Assembly: GCF_013328345.1 (NCBI RefSeq)
Contig: NZ_JABULX010000031.1
Span: 1 to 49,170, forward strand
DNA from: Marinifaba aquimaris
Lineage (GTDB): Bacteria > Pseudomonadota > Gammaproteobacteria > Enterobacterales > Alteromonadaceae
Direction: 5' to 3'
DNA length: 49,170 bases
The position numbers and the translations under genes were made by a program. The notes under the pieces are model-generated. The model did not search any database, had not been told where the DNA came from, and worked only from the letters and a program-made list of their open reading frames with translations. The stretch's first letter is position 1. Each line of letters starts with the position of its first letter. Of this stretch, positions 8,823 through 18,486 are shown one piece after another.

Positions 8823-11297
8823 ATGGCTCATTCTAAACCGCTCGCTCCACCTCAATACCACCCTCTACTGGCTGAAAAAATTGCAAAATTTGTTGCCGAA
8901 CAAGCATTCCCTGTCAGTTATCAAACTCTTTGCTCTAAGTTTGATATTGCTGGACTCTCAGCCCAACAAGAACTTAATGCTTGTTTAGCTGCTCTGGAAT
9001 CAGAGGGGAGAGTGATGAAGTCTAAGGATGGTTTAGATTATGCGACTGCCGAGCAAATCGGTTTACTGGTTGGAACGGTAATAGGCCACCGGGAAGGTTT
9101 TGGCTTTTTCCATCAATCAGGTAAGCGCAATGACTTATTCATTCCTCATCACCAAATGAGCAGTTTGGTGCACGGTGACTTTATTCTTGCTAAACCGGGT
9201 AATGTTGATAAAAAAGGCCGACAAGAGGTTAAGCTCGTTAGAGTATTAAAAAGCCGTGAAGAACTCGTTGTTGGGCGCTTCTTTGTCGAACATGGTTTAG
9301 CTTTTGTAGTACCAGACGATGGACGCATTGGCCAAGAATTCGTGATTGACGAAGGTAAGCGTCTGGGTGCTCGACATGGGCAGATGGTTGTCATCAAAAT
9401 GGTCAAACGACCGACAAAACGCTTTGGCCCACAAGCGCATGTTGTTGAAGTACTCGGTGAGCATATGGCCCCAGGTATGGAAATTGACATCGCGCTTCGA
9501 AAGTATGATATCCCCCATCAATGGCCAAAAAGGGTGGACAAAGAGTTAACTAAAATCGCTGACGAAGTCCCTGAAGAGGCTAAAGAAGGCCGTGTTGATT
9601 TAAGAAAGCTTCCTCTGGTGACCATTGACGGTGAAGATGCTCGAGACTTTGACGATGCCGTTTATTGTGAACGTAAAAAGTCGGGGGGATGGCGCCTTTG
9701 GGTCGCTATTGCTGATGTCAGTTACTATGTGCGCAATAATACCGCACTGGATACTGAAGCTGAAAATCGCGCTACTTCTGTCTATTTCCCTGAGCAAGTA
9801 ATCCCCATGTTGCCAGAGAAACTATCTAACGGTTTGTGTTCACTTAACCCGCATGTCGATCGCCTGTGTATGGTTTGTGAAATGACCGTTAGTGAGGCGG
9901 GTAAGTTATCGGGCTATCAATTTTATCCTGCCGTGATGAACTCTCATTGCCGCTTTACCTACACGCAAGTAGGGCGCATTTTAGATGGTGATGACGCGCT
10001 AAGAGATAAATACCAAGCTTTTGTGCCAGATCTAGAAAACCTCCATCAAATGTATCAAGCACTAAAAGTGACTCGTGCTGAACGTGGTGCCATTGAATTT
10101 GAAACACCTGAGCCAAGGTTTATTTTCAATGCAGAGCGAAAAATTGACAGTATCGAATTAGTGGTACGAAATGATGCGCACAAGCTAATTGAAGAAAGTA
10201 TGATCTTAGCGAATGTTGCCGCAGCACGTTTTATTGAAAAACACAAAGCTCAAGCTTTATTCCGCGTGCATGAGTCACCTAGTGGTGAGAAGCTCAATCA
10301 GTTCATTGGTTTTCTTGCTGAGCTTGGCTTAACAGTCAGTGTTGGCCAAGATATAGAGCCTAAACACTACAAAGCTATTGTTGAACTTATCCAAGGTCGA
10401 CCTGATCAAGAGTTAATACAAACCATGCTACTTAGGTCGATGAAGCAAGCCGTTTACACTGGTGAAAATGAAGGGCACTTCGGCTTGGCGTTAAATGCTT
10501 ACTCGCATTTCACGTCACCTATTAGGCGATATCCAGATTTAATATTACACCGCGCTATCAAGTCGATACTTGTTCATCAAAAAGTATGCGATGCTGATAT
10601 TGGTGAACTTGCTTATCACGCTGATCAAATTGAGCAATTAGGTGAGCATACGTCCATGGCTGAACGTCGTGCTGATGAGGCAACTCGCGACGTGGCAAAT
10701 TGGCTCAAATGCGAATTTATGCAAGACCATATCGACGCGGTTTACTCTGGTGTTATCTCTGCCGTCACAAACTTTGGCTTCTTTGTTCGCTTAGATGATT
10801 TGCATATTGAAGGTTTGGTGCACGTCGCTAATTTAGGAAAAGATTTTTATGTTTATGATGCAGGTAAACAAAGACTGATTGGTGAACGCACACGCAAAGT
10901 ATTTAAACTAGGTGACGCCTTGGTAATAAAAGTTATGGCCGTTAATCTAGAAGAAAAGAAAATTGATTTTATGCTTGCCGCTGAAGGTGAGTCACCGCAA
11001 AGCCCTGTTAGTCGCGCTGAGGTGACGTATACAAAAGACGCTCAGCAAAAAGATAAAACAATCAGTAAGACACAACGTTTGATGGAACAAGAAGGCCAGG
11101 CAAAGCCTAAACGTTCCGGAAAATCAAATAGTAAAGATGAAGGCAAAGGAAAGGGGAAATACCAAGGTAAGCGCCGTGGTAAATCCAGTAAGCCTGGTAA
11201 GAAAAAAGCGTTAGATAAACAAAAGCGTTCAGATAAATCAGCTCCGAAAGGAAAAGTGAAGCCAAGTAGCAAAAAGCGCAAGCAAAAACGCAGATAA
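8823..11297 (+). CDS. rnr: Ribonuclease R, 824 aa
   Basis: A processive 3'-5' exoribonuclease that degrades structured RNA. Domains in order: N-terminal winged-helix (about 15-85), cold-shock RNA-binding domains (about 85-235), RNB catalytic domain with the metal-binding signature DGEDARDFDDAV around 266-279, an S1 domain (about 645-725, SGVISAVTNFGFFVRL), and a Lys/Ser-rich basic tail typical of RNase R. The normal partner rlmB follows 26 bp downstream, as in Escherichia coli, so the two are probably co-transcribed. The basic tail is long (about 80 residues), which is common in marine gammaproteobacteria. Confidence 0.97.
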   Translation: MAHSKPLAPPQYHPLLAEKIAKFVAEQAFPVSYQTLCSKFDIAGLSAQQELNACLAALESEGRVMKSKDGLDYATAEQIGLLVGTVIGHREGFGFFHQSGKRNDLFIPHHQMSSLVHGDFILAKPGNVDKKGRQEVKLVRVLKSREELVVGRFFVEHGLAFVVPDDGRIGQEFVIDEGKRLGARHGQMVVIKMVKRPTKRFGPQAHVVEVLGEHMAPGMEIDIALRKYDIPHQWPKRVDKELTKIADEVPEEAKEGRVDLRKLPLVTIDGEDARDFDDAVYCERKKSGGWRLWVAIADVSYYVRNNTALDTEAENRATSVYFPEQVIPMLPEKLSNGLCSLNPHVDRLCMVCEMTVSEAGKLSGYQFYPAVMNSHCRFTYTQVGRILDGDDALRDKYQAFVPDLENLHQMYQALKVTRAERGAIEFETPEPRFIFNAERKIDSIELVVRNDAHKLIEESMILANVAAARFIEKHKAQALFRVHESPSGEKLNQFIGFLAELGLTVSVGQDIEPKHYKAIVELIQGRPDQELIQTMLLRSMKQAVYTGENEGHFGLALNAYSHFTSPIRRYPDLILHRAIKSILVHQKVCDADIGELAYHADQIEQLGEHTSMAERRADEATRDVANWLKCEFMQDHIDAVYSGVISAVTNFGFFVRLDDLHIEGLVHVANLGKDFYVYDAGKQRLIGERTRKVFKLGDALVIKVMAVNLEEKKIDFMLAAEGESPQSPVSRAEVTYTKDAQQKDKTISKTQRLMEQEGQAKPKRSGKSNSKDEGKGKGKYQGKRRGKSSKPGKKKALDKQKRSDKSAPKGKVKPSSKKRKQKRR

Positions 11298-11323
11298 CAG
11301 AAAACAGTTTTAGAGATTATTGA

Positions 11324-12064
11324 ATGAGTAAAACAGACATTATTTATGGCTTACATGCAACGGAAGCCTTAATTAGTAAAGCGCCAGAACGTTTTATTGA
11401 AATCTTTGCTTTGAAAGGGCGAGAGGATGAGCGTATTAATCAAATTATTAATATTGCTCGTCAGCAAGGTATTACCGTTCAGTTTGCTAACCGCAAAGCG
11501 TTGGACGATAAGTCTAAAGGCGAGCAACACCAAGGGGTTGTCGCTCGAGTGACAGCTGCTCCGCAACTGAACGAAAAAGATCTGGATGCGATTTTAGAAA
11601 GAACGGATAAAGCGCCATTTCTTTTAGTTTTGGACGGTGTCACTGACCCGCATAATATTGGCGCATGTTTGCGTACTGCTGATGCTGCGGGTGTTGATGC
11701 GCTGATTGTACCAAAAGACAAATCTGGCTCGTTAACAGGTACAGCGAAAAAGGTAGCATGTGGCGCAGCTGAAACTGTTCCTTTTATCCAAGTAACTAAT
11801 TTGGCTAGAACGCTAAGAGAGATACAAGAAAAAGGGGTTTGGTTAATTGGCACTGCAGGTGAAGCAACTCAAACATTACACCAAGCTAAATTAACCGGAC
11901 CAATTGCCTTAGTCATGGGAGCTGAAGGCAAGGGTATGCGTCGGTTAACACGTGAGACATGTGATGAGCTGATTTCTATTCCTATGGCTGGTAGTGTATC
12001 TAGCTTGAATGTTTCGGTTGCAACAGGTGTTTGCTTATTTGAGATTGTCCGTCAACGCGGTTAA
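11324..12064 (+). CDS. rlmB: 23S rRNA (guanosine-2'-O) methyltransferase RlmB, 246 aa
   Basis: A SpoU-class (SPOUT knot) enzyme that 2'-O-methylates G2251 of 23S rRNA in the peptidyl-transferase P loop. The N-terminal substrate-binding domain ([12 protein letters not shown]...) leads to the three SpoU motifs: [30 protein letters not shown] and [17 protein letters not shown], the last two forming the knot that binds S-adenosylmethionine. Length and order after rnr are standard. Confidence 0.97.
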   Translation: MSKTDIIYGLHATEALISKAPERFIEIFALKGREDERINQIINIARQQGITVQFANRKALDDKSKGEQHQGVVARVTAAPQLNEKDLDAILERTDKAPFLLVLDGVTDPHNIGACLRTADAAGVDALIVPKDKSGSLTGTAKKVACGAAETVPFIQVTNLARTLREIQEKGVWLIGTAGEATQTLHQAKLTGPIALVMGAEGKGMRRLTRETCDELISIPMAGSVSSLNVSVATGVCLFEIVRQRG

Positions 12065-12074
12065 CCAATCATTA

Positions 12075-12106
12075 TTGCGCTTATTGATATACAGAAATAA
12101 GCGCAA
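12075..12106 (+). terminator. Hairpin after rlmB, possible terminator
   Basis: TTGCGCTTATT and AATAAGCGCAA are perfect 11-bp arms around a 10-base loop, 10 bases after the rlmB stop. The T-rich stretch (CTTCCTTTTT) starts some bases downstream rather than directly, so termination strength is uncertain. Confidence 0.55.
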
Positions 12107-12296
12107 ATAACTTCCTTTTTAGTCATTTCTTTCGTTAATCCGTCATCAAACGATCACTCATTTTTAGTCTCTATCAGTTCCACTCAATTTTCTGGCATGG
12201 TGCTATTTATCACCTATAGTTACAGATAGAAGACAAAAAAATAACAGCAAAATGTCTTCTGATGTCGATATCGTTCTTTATACAAAGGAAATACAG

Positions 12297-13445
12297 ATGA
12301 CAATCACTGCGAAATCTTCCTGTTCTGCCATTGCTTTAATGTGCGTTGCAGCCAATGCTCAGGCTGTAGATATTTACAAAGATGACAAAAACTTAGCTAC
12401 GTTAACGGGTCATTACCAAGTTCAGTATGTTTCCTCAGACAGTTCGAACGAGATTGTCGATAGTAATTCACGAATCGCATTTGGCTTTAATAAGCACATC
12501 CCCAAAGAATGGACTGCGGTTGGATATTTAGAGTTAGGCGTTGAGCTAGCTGAAAACAATAATAGCCTTGTTGTTCAAGGTAATGGTATCAAAGGTTCTT
12601 CATCAAAAGATGACAGTGTTTGGCTTAGACAAGGTTATGTCGGTGCGAAACACGAGGATTACGGCAGTATTACCATAGGTAAACAATGGGGTAGTATTTA
12701 TACTGTTTCTGGCCAAGCTGATATTTGGCATTACCTAGGTGGTGATGCCGCAGGTATATATAACTTAGGTAGTGACGGTGGTTTCTCGGGGACAGGTCGT
12801 GCTGAACAAGCGATTCAATACAACAATAAATTTGGCGATTTAGCGCTAAGTCTTCAGTATCAAGCTACTGAAGAAGATATCAGCGTCTACAACCAATTTG
12901 GTGAAGAGATCGACGGGGTGAGTGCTTTATATGATGATAGCTTTGGCTTCGGATTAAAGTACAGTTTACCTTGGAATATTACATTGGGCGCAGGTTACAA
13001 CGAAGCTTACCTTGAATTTGAAGACAGTAATGCTAATCAAACATTTGATGTTGATGATACGTTAACCGCTTTTTCGATTAGTTATGGCTCTGGTAAATCA
13101 GACAAGGTTTATGTAGTAGCTATCTTTACTGAAGCAGAGTTTCATGAAATTAACGACCAAAATGGTTTAATGGAAGAGTCTACCGGTCTTGAAGTGTGGG
13201 CTAGTTACCGCTTTATGGATGATAAGTTCATGAGTTATGGCGGTTACAATGCTCTCGAAGATGATTCTAGTGGTGAAGATAATAGCTATAAGCGCAGCCA
13301 TTATCTGTTAGGTCTTGCTTATTATTACGACCCATCATTTTATGTTTTCACCGAAGCGCAGCTCGAAGACGATTCTAAATTTGCTGACGGAAGTACCAAT
13401 GATCGCGACGATATTTTCGCTTTAGGTATTCGTTACCAATTCTAA
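12297..13445 (+). CDS. Gram-negative general porin (OmpC/OmpF-like), 382 aa
   Basis: An outer-membrane beta-barrel channel. A signal peptide ends near ANAQA, followed by VDIYKDDKNLATLTGHYQVQ, the usual first strand of general porins. Strands continue with GFNKHIPKEWTAVGYLELGVE, SVWLRQGYVGAKHEDYGSITIGKQ (typical of the constriction-loop region) and a terminal strand ending FALGIRYQF with the C-terminal Phe needed by the BAM machinery. I choose the ATG at 12297 (AAGGA just upstream, clean signal peptide) over an ATG at 12252. It is monocistronic, ending at a strong terminator. Confidence 0.9.
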   Translation: MTITAKSSCSAIALMCVAANAQAVDIYKDDKNLATLTGHYQVQYVSSDSSNEIVDSNSRIAFGFNKHIPKEWTAVGYLELGVELAENNNSLVVQGNGIKGSSSKDDSVWLRQGYVGAKHEDYGSITIGKQWGSIYTVSGQADIWHYLGGDAAGIYNLGSDGGFSGTGRAEQAIQYNNKFGDLALSLQYQATEEDISVYNQFGEEIDGVSALYDDSFGFGLKYSLPWNITLGAGYNEAYLEFEDSNANQTFDVDDTLTAFSISYGSGKSDKVYVVAIFTEAEFHEINDQNGLMEESTGLEVWASYRFMDDKFMSYGGYNALEDDSSGEDNSYKRSHYLLGLAYYYDPSFYVFTEAQLEDDSKFADGSTNDRDDIFALGIRYQF

Positions 13446-13460
13446 ATTACCCCAGTTGTA

Positions 13461-13488
13461 AAACGCCCGCTTGCAGCGGGCGTTTTTT
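13461..13488 (+). terminator. Rho-independent terminator of the porin gene
   Basis: AAACGCCCGC, TTGCA, GCGGGCGTTTTTT: strong GC hairpin followed by a T run. Confidence 0.9.
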
Positions 13489-13502
13489 GTTCTGCCTCAT
13501 CA

Positions 13503-13531
13503 TTGCATATTTTTTGTCAGTCCTGTAAAAT
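13503..13531 (+). promoter_or_regulatory. Sigma-70 promoter of the rpsF operon
   Basis: TTGCAT at 13503-13508 and TAAAAT at 13526-13531 are separated by 17 bp, a near-consensus pair, about 90 bp before rpsF and just after the porin terminator. Confidence 0.6.
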
Positions 13532-13589
13532 CCGCGCCCTTATCAGCTATTCATAGTTCCTTGCCTCCATAGACAGTTTAGCTGAGCTG

Positions 13590-13623
13590 TTCTCGGGGCT
13601 AATTAACCGTAAGGAGCACGTAA
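13590..13623 (+). promoter_or_regulatory. rpsF leader, candidate S6:S18 autoregulatory RNA element
   Basis: The leader just before rpsF contains TTAACCGTAAGGAGCACG. The CCG next to the AAGGAG ribosome binding site (13611-13616) resembles the CCG box of the S6:S18 binding element known in many rpsF leaders. I could not fold the whole leader, so this is an analogy with moderate support; the ribosome binding site itself is clear. Confidence 0.4.
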
Positions 13624-14022
13624 ATGCGTCATTACGAAATCGTATTTATGGTTCACCCTGATCAGAGTGAACAAGTACCAGGCATGATTGAGCGTTATAC
13701 TGACGTTATCAAAAATGCAGGTGGCCAAATTCACCGTCTAGAAGACTGGGGCCGTCGTCAACTAGCTTACCCAATCGAGAAGTTACACAAAGCGCACTAC
13801 GTTTTATTAAACGTTGAAGCGCCTTCTGAAGCTATCGATGAGTTAGAAACTGCTTTCCGTTTCAACGATGCTGTATTACGTAACTTAGTTGTTCGTAACA
13901 AAGCCGCTGTAACTGAGCCATCACCAATGGCTAAGAAAGAAGAAGAGCGTTCAGCTCGTCCAGCTCGTCGTGAAGAGTCAGCTCCAAAAGCTGAAGCTAA
14001 AGCGGAAGAAGCTGCTGAATAA
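13624..14022 (+). CDS. rpsF: 30S ribosomal protein S6, 132 aa
   Basis: S6 binds S18 and the central domain of 16S rRNA. The sequence [20 protein letters not shown] and [25 protein letters not shown] is canonical. The C-terminal tail is low-complexity Glu/Ala/Arg, as usual in gammaproteobacteria, where RimK may add glutamates. First gene of rpsF-priB-rpsR-rplI, preceded by a strong AAGGAG. Confidence 0.98.
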   Translation: MRHYEIVFMVHPDQSEQVPGMIERYTDVIKNAGGQIHRLEDWGRRQLAYPIEKLHKAHYVLLNVEAPSEAIDELETAFRFNDAVLRNLVVRNKAAVTEPSPMAKKEEERSARPARREESAPKAEAKAEEAAE

Positions 14023-14026
14023 TTAA

Positions 14027-14335
14027 GTGTTTGATAACACTTTAGTGCTTGCAGGTGTTTTATCTAAGGCGCCCCAACGCACAGTTAGCCCTTCGGGGAT
14101 ACCACATTGTCAGTTTGTACTTGAGCATCGCTCGCAACAAATTGAAGCTAATATGCCTAGACAGGCATGGTGCAGAATCAAAGTGGTAGCCAGTGGAGAA
14201 GAGCTAAAACAGCAGACAGATTATTTACAGTTAGGCAGTCAAATTAGAGTGAGCGGGTTTATCTCTCGTGTCGAAAGCCGAAACGGCGTTTCACAACTCG
14301 TTTTACATGCCCAACAAATTGACAGAATTGATTAG
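14027..14335 (+). CDS. priB: Primosomal replication protein N (PriB), 102 aa
   Basis: A single OB-fold protein that binds single-stranded DNA and helps PriA restart stalled replication forks. NTLVLAGVLSKAPQRTVSPS and IPHCQFVLEHRSQQ are characteristic, and the place between rpsF and rpsR is diagnostic. The start is GTG (VFDN...) four bases after the rpsF stop, so it probably depends on translational coupling with rpsF. Confidence 0.93.
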   Translation: MFDNTLVLAGVLSKAPQRTVSPSGIPHCQFVLEHRSQQIEANMPRQAWCRIKVVASGEELKQQTDYLQLGSQIRVSGFISRVESRNGVSQLVLHAQQIDRID

Positions 14336-14572
<237 letters not shown>

Positions 14573-14610
14573 TTTTAGGTCCACAATTAGTTTTTTAAGG
14601 GTAGTCAAAA

Positions 14611-15063
14611 ATGAATATTATTCTTTTAGACAAAATCGCAAACTTAGGTGGCTTAGGCGATCAAGTTAGCGTTAAAGCAGGTTACGCACGTAACTTTTTA
14701 TTCCCTCAAAGTAAAGCTGTTCCAGCAACTAAAGAGAACATTGCTCACTTTGAAGCTCAACGCGCAGAATTAGAAGCTAAATTAGCTGAAACTTTAGCTG
14801 CTGCTGAAGCACGCGCTGAGAAATTAGCTGCATTAGAAAATGTTACAATCGCATCTAAAGCTGGTGATGAAGGTAAATTATTCGGTTCTATCGGTACTCG
14901 CGATATTGCTGATGCCGTTACAGCAGCTGGTGTTGAGTTAGCTAAATCAGAGGTTCGTTTACCTAACGGTGCACTCCGTGAAACAGGTGAATTCGACATC
15001 ACTGTACAGTTACACACAGATGTAAAAGCAACAATCAAATTAGAAGTTATCGCTGAAGCTTAA
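14611..15063 (+). CDS. rplI: 50S ribosomal protein L9, 150 aa
   Basis: L9 has two globular domains joined by a long helix: N domain [30 protein letters not shown] (split by the usual hydrophobic core), connecting helix rich in Ala/Glu/Leu (about 45-80), and a C domain ending [20 protein letters not shown]. Last gene of the operon, followed by a strong terminator. dnaB, which often follows rplI, is not here. Confidence 0.98.
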   Translation: MNIILLDKIANLGGLGDQVSVKAGYARNFLFPQSKAVPATKENIAHFEAQRAELEAKLAETLAAAEARAEKLAALENVTIASKAGDEGKLFGSIGTRDIADAVTAAGVELAKSEVRLPNGALRETGEFDITVQLHTDVKATIKLEVIAEA

Positions 15064-15094
15064 TATTTGATATTGCGAACCCGATTCAAGACAG

Positions 15095-15122
15095 AAACCC
15101 CGCTTTATGCGGGGTTTTTGTT
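15095..15122 (+). terminator. Terminator of the rpsF-rplI operon
   Basis: AAACCCCGC, TTTAT, GCGGGGTTTTTG: strong hairpin plus T run about 30 bp after rplI. Confidence 0.9.
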
Positions 15123-15268
15123 TTTAAGGCTTTTTATTTCTGAGTTTCCCTTAATTGAGTTTAATTATCGCTATCATTGACTATAATAGATTCTGCTAGT
15201 TATTGGTTAAGCAACTGAAATTATTAAAATAAAAGCAGTATTTTTATCTCAGAGACGATTAGACAGGT

Positions 15269-17692
15269 ATGTTAAATTTCTTCAAGCCCACTTCATTCCG
15301 ACTTCGTATTATCAAAGTCGTGTTACTTGCATGCTTGGCGGCTCTTGTCTTACTGGTTGTCAGTATCAATGCAATTCAAAGTAATCTAACAAAAGATAAG
15401 CTGGTCAAAGAGTTAAAAGTTGTTGGTCAGATTATGGGAAACCGTTCGATTGCTGCTTTGATTTTCTTTGATAACCAGGCCGCTTCCATCAACCTAAGAA
15501 CAGCGCGTTTCCATGACTCTATTGAAGGTCTGTGTTTATACGATACAGATGGCAATTACTTCAGTAGTTACCTAAAACAAAGTAATAAATCTTTGTGTAA
15601 TGATACCGAAAACACAGTCAGCCAAGCTCAGCTGCAAATGGACGAAGGGTCCATCCATTGGCAGTTACCCATCTATGATGCAGGTGAATACATTGGCCAT
15701 ATTAGTGTTTTTGCCAACACCGACTACTTAAAACAAAGTCAGACTTCACAGTTAATTGCCGCAGGTTTAACCCTTGCAATTGCAATGCTGATTGCTTATT
15801 TGTTTGCTGTACGCATGTTATCCACCACGCTTCGACCGCTTGAAGATTTACATGAAACAGCACTCGCTGTGGCAGATGACAGCTTTTCGAAAAAAAGGGC
15901 AGAGAAGCACAGTGAAGATGAAATCGGTCACCTAGTTGATAGTTTCAACCTCATGCTTGATAACCTGTCATACGAAAACCAAGCATTGCTTGAATCTGAA
16001 TCGCGTTTTCGCACGCTTGCTGAGAATGCGCCAATTGGTATTTATATGAAAACCAATGAGCATCAAAAGCTCTATGTAAATAAACGCTGGCGCGAAATAA
16101 CAGGTCTATCCTCAACTTGCTCAGAAGATAAATATGTTCGCAATATTGAGCTGGAACACCGAGATATTTTTACTAATGCGTGTCGCCGTGTTATCCGAAC
16201 CGTTTCTCCACAAGTGATTGAATATCAGTTCAACAAAGAAAAAGATAAACAACTTACGCTGATGGAGTATATGGCGCCGTTGGTCGATAATGAAACCAAT
16301 GACATCAATGGTTATATTGGCTCAATTGTTGATATGACAGAACTTAAAAGTGCGCAAATTGAGCTTGAAAAGCTTGCTTACTATGACCCGCTAACTAACT
16401 TACCTAACCGCAGGTTTTTCCGAGATCACCTGCACTTTATGCTACAAGCTGTTAGGAAAAACGATTCTGGCTTGGCGGTGATGATGTTGGATTTAGATCA
16501 CTTCAAAAAAGTGAACGATTCCCTTGGTCATGATGCTGGTGATGAGTTGCTGATCCAAATTGCAAAATGTATTCGCAATTCAGTATTTGAAGAAGATGTC
16601 GTTTCTCGAATGGGCGGTGATGAGTTTATGTTGCTTCTAAACAATAACGATGGTGGTAAAACAGTTGAGGCGATAGCCGAGCGCATTTTAGCTGCTATTA
16701 AACAACCCATCTCATTGTTTGATCACGACTTGCAAGTATCTGCATCTATAGGTATCGCGACTTTTCCTGAAGATGCATCATCGGTGGAAGGTTTAATTAA
16801 AAATGCCGATATGGCGTTATACAAAGCCAAAGCATCTGGCCGTAACCAGTTTGCCTTTTTCTCTAGTGAATTAGACAGCGCGCTAAAAGAAGCAGTGCGA
16901 ATTGAGAATAAACTCAAAAATGCGCTGATGAAAAATCAATTCCAAATTTACATTCAACCGCAAATTGCGTTGGCTGATAAATCCGTATTTTGGGGTGAGG
17001 CGCTTATCCGCTGGATTGATAAAGATGATGGCTTTATTCCTCCTGATAAGTTTATCCCTGTTGCTGAAGAATCTAATCTCATTGTCGCTATTGGTAATTG
17101 GGTGATTAATGAAGTGTGTGAGATTATCTCTACGCACCAAGCTGATTTAAGAGAAATCGGTATTCAAGGTATCGCTATTAACTTATCGGCTAAGCAGTTC
17201 TTCTCTAACACCTTAGTCGCGGACATTCACAATATTTTTGATATTCATAATATCGACCCTAGCATGATTGAGTTTGAAATCACTGAGTCGCTGGTCATGG
17301 AAGATGCACCTAAAGCTGTTGAGATCATGCGTCAAATTCGAACTTTGGGTTGTCGCTTATCCATTGATGATTTTGGTACTGGTTATTCCTCTTTGGCTTA
17401 TTTGAAAAAATTCCCAATCAATAGTGTTAAAATCGATCGCAGTTTTATTACCGGTATTCCCGCAGATAAAAATGACGTTGAAATATCTTCTGCTATTTTG
17501 GCGATGGCCCACAATCTTGGATTAGAGATTGTTGCTGAAGGCGTAGAAACGACAGAGCACGTCGACTTTTTAGCAAAACACCGATGTGAATATGCTCAAG
17601 GTTATTTATTTGCCAAGCCAATGCCTGTGAAAGAATTACTGAAGATTGAATGCGATTTGTATGAAGTCGCTATGAATCAAGAACCCGCTTAG
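15269..17692 (+). CDS. Membrane GGDEF-EAL protein with HAMP and PAS domains, 807 aa
   Basis: A bifunctional-looking c-di-GMP enzyme. Domains: membrane helix about 14-35; periplasmic sensor about 36-165 resembling CHASE8-type domains (YDTDGNYFSSY); second membrane helix about 166-186; HAMP about 187-240; PAS about 245-362 (RFRTLAENAPIGIYM); GGDEF about 365-530 with intact GGDEF near residue 449; EAL about 545-800 with GEALIRW near 576, DDFGTGYSSL and AEGVETTEH. Both catalytic signatures are intact, so synthesis, hydrolysis or GTP-tuned hydrolysis are all possible. It sits 205 bp after rplI with its own promoter and 22 bp before a hydrolase gene, so the two could be co-transcribed. Confidence 0.93.
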   Translation: MLNFFKPTSFRLRIIKVVLLACLAALVLLVVSINAIQSNLTKDKLVKELKVVGQIMGNRSIAALIFFDNQAASINLRTARFHDSIEGLCLYDTDGNYFSSYLKQSNKSLCNDTENTVSQAQLQMDEGSIHWQLPIYDAGEYIGHISVFANTDYLKQSQTSQLIAAGLTLAIAMLIAYLFAVRMLSTTLRPLEDLHETALAVADDSFSKKRAEKHSEDEIGHLVDSFNLMLDNLSYENQALLESESRFRTLAENAPIGIYMKTNEHQKLYVNKRWREITGLSSTCSEDKYVRNIELEHRDIFTNACRRVIRTVSPQVIEYQFNKEKDKQLTLMEYMAPLVDNETNDINGYIGSIVDMTELKSAQIELEKLAYYDPLTNLPNRRFFRDHLHFMLQAVRKNDSGLAVMMLDLDHFKKVNDSLGHDAGDELLIQIAKCIRNSVFEEDVVSRMGGDEFMLLLNNNDGGKTVEAIAERILAAIKQPISLFDHDLQVSASIGIATFPEDASSVEGLIKNADMALYKAKASGRNQFAFFSSELDSALKEAVRIENKLKNALMKNQFQIYIQPQIALADKSVFWGEALIRWIDKDDGFIPPDKFIPVAEESNLIVAIGNWVINEVCEIISTHQADLREIGIQGIAINLSAKQFFSNTLVADIHNIFDIHNIDPSMIEFEITESLVMEDAPKAVEIMRQIRTLGCRLSIDDFGTGYSSLAYLKKFPINSVKIDRSFITGIPADKNDVEISSAILAMAHNLGLEIVAEGVETTEHVDFLAKHRCEYAQGYLFAKPMPVKELLKIECDLYEVAMNQEPA

Positions 17693-17714
17693 TATTTGAA
17701 AGTGAAAAGCTAAT

Positions 17715-18452
17715 ATGATCATCCAAAATGAAACTCATGACATCCAAACTGCAACGGGTACCATGAGAACTTACGTTTACCGCCCTGTTGCTGAGGGTAA
17801 ATATCCTGCCATTATTTTTTACTCTGAAATCTTTCAGCAAACTGCTCCTATAGCAAGAACAGCTGCCATTATGGCTGGTCATGGTTTTGTGGTATTAGTT
17901 CCGGAAGTCTTCCACGAATTAAACCCAATAGGCACAGTACTTGCCTACGACGATGCGGGAAAAGACAAAGGAAACCAAGACAAGTGGACTAAACCACTTG
18001 AAGATCACGATACTGATACACAGGCAATGGCGGATTTCCTAAAAACACAAAGCTATTACTCAGGTGCTTTGGGTGCAATGGGCGTCTGTATTGGTGGTCA
18101 CTTGGCGTATCGCGCAGCACTTAACCCGGAAGTAAAGGCTGCTTGTTGTTTATATGCAACAGATATCCACTCTGATACTTTACCTGCTAAAGAAGGTAAT
18201 AACAGTTTTGCGCGCACCAAAGATATCAAAGCTGAATTAATGATGATTTGGGGCAAGCAAGACCCACATGTACCAGATGAAGGGCGATTTAAGATCCACC
18301 ACAATCTCATCGACTGTGACGTTAACTTCACTTGGCATGAGTTTAATGCGCAACATGCATTTATGCGTGACGAAGGGGACAGATATGACCCTGCATTAGC
18401 ATTAGAAGTTTATCGAATGTCGGTTGATTTATTCCATAGAACATTAAGTTAA
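17715..18452 (+). CDS. Dienelactone hydrolase family protein, 245 aa
   Basis: A cytosolic alpha/beta hydrolase of the dienelactone hydrolase family. The Cys-type nucleophile elbow MGVCIGGH places the nucleophile at C125; the acid is probably D183 (WGKQDPHVP) and the base H214 (NAQHAFMRDEGDRYDP). EIFQQT near residue 38 matches the conserved Glu region that activates the cysteine in this family. Substrate unknown; most bacterial homologues outside aromatic-degradation operons are general carboxylesterases. Length is standard. Confidence 0.88.
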   Translation: MIIQNETHDIQTATGTMRTYVYRPVAEGKYPAIIFYSEIFQQTAPIARTAAIMAGHGFVVLVPEVFHELNPIGTVLAYDDAGKDKGNQDKWTKPLEDHDTDTQAMADFLKTQSYYSGALGAMGVCIGGHLAYRAALNPEVKAACCLYATDIHSDTLPAKEGNNSFARTKDIKAELMMIWGKQDPHVPDEGRFKIHHNLIDCDVNFTWHEFNAQHAFMRDEGDRYDPALALEVYRMSVDLFHRTLS

Positions 18453-18456
18453 TTAT

Positions 18457-18486
18457 AAAAAAAGGGCCTAAAGGCCCTTTTTTTAT
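18457..18486. terminator. Bidirectional terminator
   Basis: AAAAAAAGGGCCT, AA, AGGCCCTTTTTTT: hairpin with A run before and T run after, between the convergent hydrolase and MASE2-GGDEF genes; it overlaps the stop of the latter. Confidence 0.9.

Noticed and set aside
9149-9490. 113-aa reading frame antisense to rnr
   Set aside because: Opposite strand of the rnr cold-shock region; composition is Thr/Ser/Pro/Cys-rich and no motif is visible.
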